DNA from: Saccharomycopsis malanga
Taxonomy: Eukaryota; Ascomycota; Saccharomycetes; Ascoideales; Saccharomycopsidaceae
Length of the DNA stretch: 64,000 nt
Reading direction: 5' to 3'
Assembly (NCBI GenBank): GCA_004014935.1
Contig: CP025321.1
Location: 2,914,001 to 2,978,000, forward strand
Part shown: in pieces, positions 58,817 to 64,000 of the stretch
Numbering within the stretch: position 1 is the first letter of the stretch
How the letters are laid out: every line of letters begins with the position of its first letter
The notes under the pieces: model-generated
Database searches by the model: none
What the model was told of the DNA's origin: nothing
The model's input: only the letters and a program-made list of their open reading frames with translations
Position numbers and translations under genes: made by a program

Positions 58817-59257
58817 CTACTTGCCGAAAACCACAGTTCTGAAGGCACTGAGCCATGTTTCTTTGTTTTCTCCGGTGATCTCACCCATCAATCTCGTGTA
58901 ATAGTTAGGATAGCCAGCTGGTTTTCTCAACTTGTCACCAACGTCATAATATTTATTGAACTTGTCCTGCGTTAAATTATCCAAACTGCCGAGCATATGC
59001 TTTAACTGCGCGGTAGTAAACTTCTCTACATCTTTCTCAGAGTCAAGGGAATTATCTTTGCCTTGAATCTTCTTGAAAATCACTTCTTTAACAGATGGTT
59101 TTTTATTGGTAATGACGTATTTCTTTGGAGCATTGGTAACCTTTCTTAAACGCTCATACTGTGATTCTTTGAAACTTATAGAATGACGAAGTTTTTCTTT
59201 AGGTAGATGTTCGATCTTGGTAATAAGAGCAGTAGCAAGTTCCTTAACAGTAGACAT
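58817..59257 (-). CDS. CBP6: Cytochrome b synthesis/assembly factor Cbp6 (146 aa)
   Basis: Mitochondrial protein that acts with Cbp3 at the ribosome exit to promote translation and assembly of cytochrome b. The signature region is KFNKYYDVGDKLRKPAGYPN near residues 102-121, followed by YYTRLMGEITG and the C-terminal AFRTVVFGK; S. cerevisiae Cbp6, as I recall it, has closely similar wording. The N-terminal ALITKIEHLPKEKLRHSISF also fits. Same strand as NUZM upstream. Confidence 0.93.
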   Translation of the reverse strand: MSTVKELATALITKIEHLPKEKLRHSISFKESQYERLRKVTNAPKKYVITNKKPSVKEVIFKKIQGKDNSLDSEKDVEKFTTAQLKHMLGSLDNLTQDKFNKYYDVGDKLRKPAGYPNYYTRLMGEITGENKETWLSAFRTVVFGK

Positions 59258-59644
59258 CTCAAAGATTATTGGTTAGCCTGAACGTTACAAGTAGAATATA
59301 GGTAAGGAAAAGCAAGAATCCTTATGGGATGTAACATCGGGCTCTCTATAATGCTGAAAATGTATAGAAAAATATTTCATATTGCTAAGGGCACTACGCA
59401 ATATTACTAGTATCATTTTAAGGCAATAATATAGCAGTATTTAGGTGGTATTTGGCCGTTTTTCAGGCGATATTTGGCAATGAGGTCATTCGAAGCCGTT
59501 ATTACAATCAGTATTAACTGTAAAGATATGAAATTATTATCTTATATGACAAAACCCGAGGGAAATATGAAAAAACGTAAATATAGAAAAAAAGCAAACG
59601 TAACAGGTAGAACAGAATATTTTGGGCAACACATGAGATTGAGC
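59258..59644. promoter_or_regulatory. CBP6 upstream region
   Basis: 0.39 kb tandem spacer between NUZM stop and CBP6 start. AT-rich with three GGTATTTGG/CGATATTTGG-like words at 59449-59478. No gene seen. Confidence 0.35.
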
Positions 59645-60307
59645 TTAAGCGGCTTTTTGAACTGGGGTGGTATTGAAAAGACGACAAGGGAACTCAGGAC
59701 CGTATATACCGTTCTTTGCTTCTGGAACAATGACCCATTTTCTACCTCTGTTCAAACTTGGAGCAACAATGTTGGTGCCATTGGCACCAATGATTTCCTT
59801 CTTGATAACCTCAGGGGAAATGGCTGGCAAAGTTTTGGACAACAATGTGGAATCGTTAGAAGCTCTGTACGGTAATAATTCCTGTTCACCTTTGTTTCCT
59901 ACTGAAATTCTTGGGTTAGCAACAGAGCCAAGGGTTAAAAGACCAGATATTTTGGTTTGGTCAAAGGAAGAAATTTGAGGATAATTTCTTCTATGATCTC
60001 TCTTGAAAAATGGGTTGCCTTTAATGTCACCAGATGGAATGGTAACTGGATCGGTGTACTCCTTAGCCTTTGGCTGGGATCCTGGAGGAGGCACACGGTA
60101 GTATGGCACATATGGGTTACCGGAAGAACGGTTTGGAACCTTAACATGTGTTAGTATCAATTATCTAATTTTTTTGCTACAAGACCCTAATGGCTATGTT
60201 TACCCATGTAGCACACTTACCAAAGTTAACCATTGTCTTAGTATCTCCCAGATACCCTTAGAACCGGTGGTATATTTCTTGTAGACAGGAACTGGGCCGC
60301 CAGACAT
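59645..60307 (-). CDS. NUZM: Complex I subunit NUZM (B14.5a/NDUFA7 type), spliced
   Basis: Accessory subunit of mitochondrial NADH:ubiquinone oxidoreductase. Exons 60307-60221 and 60139-59645 give 193 aa. Exon 1 encodes MSGGPVPVYKKYTTGSKGIW...; exon 2 continues VPNRSSGNPYVPYYRVPPPG, then YTDPVTIPSGDIKGNPFFKR and HRRNYPQ, all typical of the fungal 21.3-kDa/B14.5a family. The last residues are PCRLFNTTPVQKAA. Presence of this gene implies a complex I-bearing yeast. The symbol follows the Yarrowia name. Confidence 0.88.
60140..60220 (-). other. 81-nt spliceosomal intron in NUZM
   Basis: Donor GTAAGT, branch TACTAAC, acceptor TTAAG. Phase 0 between codons 29 and 30. Without splicing, the N-terminal 29 residues conserved in the family are lost. 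Confidence 0.92.
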
Positions 60308-61894
60308 CTCAATGAACAATGAAAAACTTGTGTAACGTTGCCTTTATTGATATTGAAAACTTGGTCTTACTATTTACTACCTTATATTATTCTTTTTTCT
60401 GCCTAATACTTCGGCCAATCGTATCGCACTCAAAAATTATTACATGCCCCACTGAAGTAGGTAGGGTAAGCGCTTATGTGTTGGAATGCACATAGGTGTG
60501 ATAAGTGCATGTATATGCATAGCATGGGTGCTGAACATACATTTACTATTTTATTATCAATTTGGTACACTATTAGACAAATGGCAAGTGTATTTATCAA
60601 ATAAATTTGACGTGTTGATTATGGTCTAGACAAATCCACTCCTTTTGTTTTGCCGCCTTTGCAGTCCTGTGGGTTCTTTTTTCTTTTTTTGGGCAAGAGA
60701 ATTTTGAAAGTAAAAAACTGGTAGATTTAGTCTTTGTTAGCAAGAAAACTGCACAACTATCGAAGGTTTCAGAAACATATTATCCAACAAAAAAAGCTAT
60801 ATGACGCGCTTCAATCTACACTTTATTATAAAAAACAATGTAACCGAGTAAGCTATTATTGAGTATTAATGGTGCGGTTCACGTCTTTAACGCAGCAGAA
60901 GATACTGTAGATCTGTAACGTATATATAAAATGTATATGTTGTAGTGTCTACATATGTTAACATTAGTGAGAGTCCGCTATTGAACCGTTGTTTTATTTT
61001 TGATAATATCCTATATTTCAAGCACAGTACATAAATTTAAAACGACTTTTTATTGCTTTTTTCAACAACATGATGTTTACTGGTATCAATAGATTCATTT
61101 CCAGCTACTGAAACTGAGAGTTTATGGAATTTGAGGGATCTGACTAAATATTTTGCCAGAACTTTGAAAATGCAACAATAAGATCATTTGCTTATACACT
61201 TTGAGTCAAGGAAAGATCGTATTATTGTATCATCACAGTAAATTGAAATACGAGTTTTATGATCAGATTTCGCGACAGGTAGTGCGAATGATAGACGAAA
61301 TAATTTATCAAATTCCTATTATTGTTATATCTCTTTCCAGCTACATTCTATTCGACTTACCGGAAAAGAAAAAAAGTGAGCAAACTTCTTTCAATTCTAC
61401 GTTCAATCTCAGAAACCAAAGAAGAATCGTAATACAAATGATCATTAAACATTGAGAGAATGAGCATAAAATTAGAGATGAGAACAATACCGAAGAAAAA
61501 AAGTAAAACAAAAATCTAAATCCAAAACATGAAACAATGTGCGTCAAAAAAAATAAACAAGCGGAAAAAAGGTTTGAAAAAAAGATTAAAACTAGGACAC
61601 TGGTACAATTGATGATCCTAGTAGTGTTGTATGGCTACGACAATTTGCTTAGAAGTATGATTTGTAGTTTATGTTGATAGCGGCACCTTTGATGTAGGAG
61701 TGGTTCCTGTTGAGACCGTATGAATTATTGAGATTAGAAGTGAAATGAAATGTAATACTGTCGTTAGGTTTATAGCGTATGGGCGTTGTTGAGCTGCTAA
61801 ACGTGATGGTTTGCGTCACATATTTAGTTATCATTATGGGTATTTTTGAAAAAAAATATCATGAAGCGATGATGATATCAAGAGTTGATGTAAA
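60308..61894. other. 1.6 kb intergenic, no gene seen
   Basis: AT-rich, with only random short frames on both strands. The part 61560-61894 is presumably the 3' flank of the GPI protein gene. No tRNA or copies of the dispersed repeats were found. Confidence 0.5.
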
Positions 61895-62218
61895 TCACAT
61901 AAGTAAAAGGCCAGCGAGCAAACTGCCGACAGCAAAAATACCGGCGTTCTGGTTGTCCAACAAAACATTAGCGTTATTTTTTGAGTTGGAGACAGTTGAA
62001 GCACTGGCACCGACAATCTGAGAATTGGAATCAGTGGAGTAGGACACAACTTGAGTGTTGGTGTTTATAGCATATGATGTGGTGCCACTGAGAAAAGAAG
62101 CTGAAAGAGTGCCCGTAAGGGAAGATTCACCAGAGACAGACGAAGAATCAACTATAAGAGATTGGTCGGCAGCAACAACTACCAAAGAAAGCAAGAAAGG
62201 AGCAACAGAAAGAAGCAT
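61895..62218 (-). CDS. Small GPI-anchored cell-wall protein (107 aa)
   Basis: Signal peptide at residues 1-17 (LLSVAPFLLSLVVVAA), then a Ser/Thr-rich region (about 25-80) for O-mannosylation, then a hydrophobic C terminus (IFAVGSLLAGLLLM) ending the frame, preceded by Asn-rich residues with candidate anchor sites (NNAN, DNQN). The whole protein has the layout of a short GPI protein. No named family recognised. The 5' flank has a cluster of GCAGCT words. Confidence 0.8.
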   Translation of the reverse strand: MLLSVAPFLLSLVVVAADQSLIVDSSSVSGESSLTGTLSASFLSGTTSYAINTNTQVVSYSTDSNSQIVGASASTVSNSKNNANVLLDNQNAGIFAVGSLLAGLLLM

Positions 62219-63832
62219 AATGGATCAAAAAAATATGTGTTGATATCGGACTTGACTCTAATAATGGTGATATGAAAAGTTTCAATAGTTGAAGAACCGG
62301 GATCAGAGATTGTTAAAAATAATGACAGAGTATTTTTGGTGACAACGATCCAAGCCGATGTGGGTTAACAATAAGAAATAAATAATGCAATCCCCAGATT
62401 GAAAGATGAGCCAAAAGCATACGGGGATTCGTGTCGGTTTTATAGCCATATACTTAGATAGCCCTTCTGGTGGTAGGTAGAAGGTGATGGTTTTGGTGGT
62501 GCTTAGTAGGTTCTTACGAGCTTTAGCTTGCACTTGGGCGGCTGCAGCTCAGACTCCATCTGCAGCTCTGCTGCAGCTTGTATGCAGCTTATATGCATAT
62601 CTCTGCATTTCGGGGCAGCTTTTTGCTTGTAAAAGCGCTCTGGATCCACCGTTAGGTATAAAAGCGCATCTGGGCCGCTGTGGGTGCATTGTTACTATGC
62701 GCGTGTTTTGCATTGTTCATGCATTGAACAACACATGGTCTATTGTCTTATTTATTGTTCTGGTATTCAATTTGGACTTCCAGATGGTGAAACGATGTGT
62801 CTTTTGTTCGATGAGTACGCCAAAAACAACATGAAGACCAACAACTTGATGAAAAGTGCGCTGCTAAAAAGCAAAAGTCTAGACATGAGAAGATGTATTG
62901 TTTGGCAGTGTTTCGATTGCTTCTCAATTTTGGTATCTCCAGTTTGCTGTTTAGGTTTTCTCGTAATATTCTTGTTTAGTAGAATTTGTCTATTTCAGGA
63001 AAGCATCGGCTGATCTAAAACAATATTGACCTAGAATTAGCATCAATACCAATTTTTTTTAAAATATCCAAACTTTTTTACTTAATGGGCTAAAAACTAA
63101 GTTTTAGTTTTGGCGTGGTCTGGTTTAATATCCATCTATTTATCCAGTATGTCTTTTTACTTTTTTTTTCTTTTAATTTTTTTGTTTTGACACTCTGGAA
63201 AATGCCAAGAAACCAACTGGCTTCATACAAGCGGCCAGAAGCCCGTAACAATAAGTATTCCCGTTTTTGATACATCGACGTTTTTAGGATCAGCAGAACC
63301 CTCCCCAGTACTGAAGACTTTTTCTCGATTCTGTTTGTTTCTAGTATGTGGTGATACCAACCCACACAAATCAGGTTGGAAGGAATTTTTACTACAAATT
63401 CTTGCATGGTAAATAACCAGCCAGACAAGAAATAGTTTAGAACGCCTGAGACTTCCTTATTTATCAACACATTTTCCTAATTGTTAAGCTTGGCTTCAAG
63501 ATACGTTTAAATTGCGAACCACGCTAGCTTTTTTGGCTTAATGTCGTATCACAAGGCTTACCTAAATCGGAAATTTGAACACCAACCATCTTGCACAACT
63601 TTAATTTTCTTTTCATGGCACTATTGAGCACTTAACTTACTTCCGTATTCCGCCCAGAAAATGCTTTTCTATCCTAAATGAGCAAATTTTTTCATTCAGA
63701 AATGGGTGATAAATTTGTTTTTTCGTTCTTCTCATATCTGGAAATCATTGCTTATGTTTTAATAAGCCTTTGAAGTTTGTAAATGCAGTTTATTATTCCT
63801 TGTAGCTTCCATCACAATTCTCTATAGGGTTG
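62219..63832. other. Upstream region of GPI gene and empty flank
   Basis: Five GCAGCT words occur in 62544-62620. A TATAAAA box at about 62655 is followed by overlapping plus-strand frames (from 62698 and 62735) rich in Cys and hydrophobic residues; I could not choose a gene among them. The rest is AT-rich. Confidence 0.35.
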
Positions 63833-63994
63833 ATGAATTATTACAATGAATTGGAAAAGACACACATCTTGTTTGACGATAATCAGTAGCCCATGCATAA
63901 TTGCGAGTCTTTTGATGAAACAGAGATCCGCTATGTTGTTTCCATTATAGATTTAAACTTTAAGAGCCAGCCTAATAATGCATGGTACTATTAA
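63833..63994 (+). pseudogene. Short frame broken by one TAG
   Basis: An ATG frame reads MNYYNELEKTHILFDDNQ, then TAG at 63887-63889, then continues in the same frame for 34 codons (PMHNCESFDETEIRYVVSI...) to TAA at 63992-63994. It may be a decayed small gene or chance in AT-rich DNA. No family recognised. Confidence 0.2.
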
Positions 63995-64000
63995 TCTTAG

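Noticed and set aside
62484-63013. Overlapping Cys-rich plus-strand frames after a TATAAAA box
   Set aside because: Two frames compete, neither shows a domain, and no intron joins them convincingly; kept only as a note in the region entry.
63090-63470. 126-codon minus-strand frame
   Set aside because: Begins with GTG, low-complexity Lys-rich end, no family resemblance; shares the empty AT-rich character of the flank.
63456-63473. CTTATTTATCAACACATT, an exact 18-base match to R1 copy 1 at 9144-9161
   Set aside because: No further similarity on either side; with this AT content a single 18-mer match within 64 kb is plausible by chance.
1-64000. CRISPR array, operon, riboswitch, prophage or integron
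   Set aside because: The window is clearly yeast nuclear DNA; no regularly spaced repeats or prokaryotic gene organisation are present.

Overview
The window is 64 kb of AT-rich budding-yeast nuclear DNA. Genes are mostly intronless and sit on both strands, and the few introns are very short with TACTAAC/TACTAAT branch points. A nuclear complex I subunit gene (NUZM/B14.5a type) rules out Saccharomycetaceae, which lost complex I. The highly expressed ADP/ATP carrier gene uses no CTG codon, and two CTG codons in the SPF1 core fall where homologues (recalled, not searched) do not carry Leu. Together these favour a CUG-Ser clade yeast (Debaryomyces/Scheffersomyces/Candida-like). That placement is inference.

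Layout from left to right. 1-1638 is mostly empty, with two doubtful small frames. 1639-6845 holds EDC3 (mRNA decapping scaffold, with a 52-nt intron inside its Lsm domain) and a Zn2Cys6 regulator. 6846-11122 is gene-poor: a 0.9-kb dispersed repeat and tRNA-Cys. 11179-32338 holds an unknown tetraspan protein with a huge disordered tail, a UBX7-like protein, RSE1, the ADP/ATP carrier, carboxypeptidase Y, GSF2, PRP5 and PHS1. 32340-34650 is a second gene-poor stretch with the second copy of the 0.9-kb repeat, in opposite orientation. 34654-60307 holds DIA4, MAK5, SPF1, GID8, RAV1, an OPY1-like PH protein, RNH203, CUE2, CBP6 and NUZM (spliced). 60308-64000 is nearly empty except for a small GPI-anchored wall protein.

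The genes are housekeeping and do not form one pathway, but some share a process. RSE1 and PRP5 both act on U2 snRNP. EDC3 and CUE2 act in mRNA turnover. GSF2, PHS1 and SPF1 are ER membrane proteins. CBP6, NUZM, DIA4 and the carrier serve mitochondria.

The most novel signal is in the intergenic DNA. A 314-bp element at 28121-28434 has a tRNA-like head with both Pol III boxes, a body, an AT-rich tail and perfect 16-bp target-site duplications. A second copy (about 3940-4293) is itself interrupted by a nested tail-only copy with its own duplicated flanks, and further tail-only copies lie near 32481 and 36459. This is the architecture of a tRNA-derived SINE with 5'-truncated copies, which would be unusual for a budding yeast. 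The separate 0.9-kb repeat (8961-9847 and 32954-33858) also begins with a tRNA-like, B-box-bearing segment.
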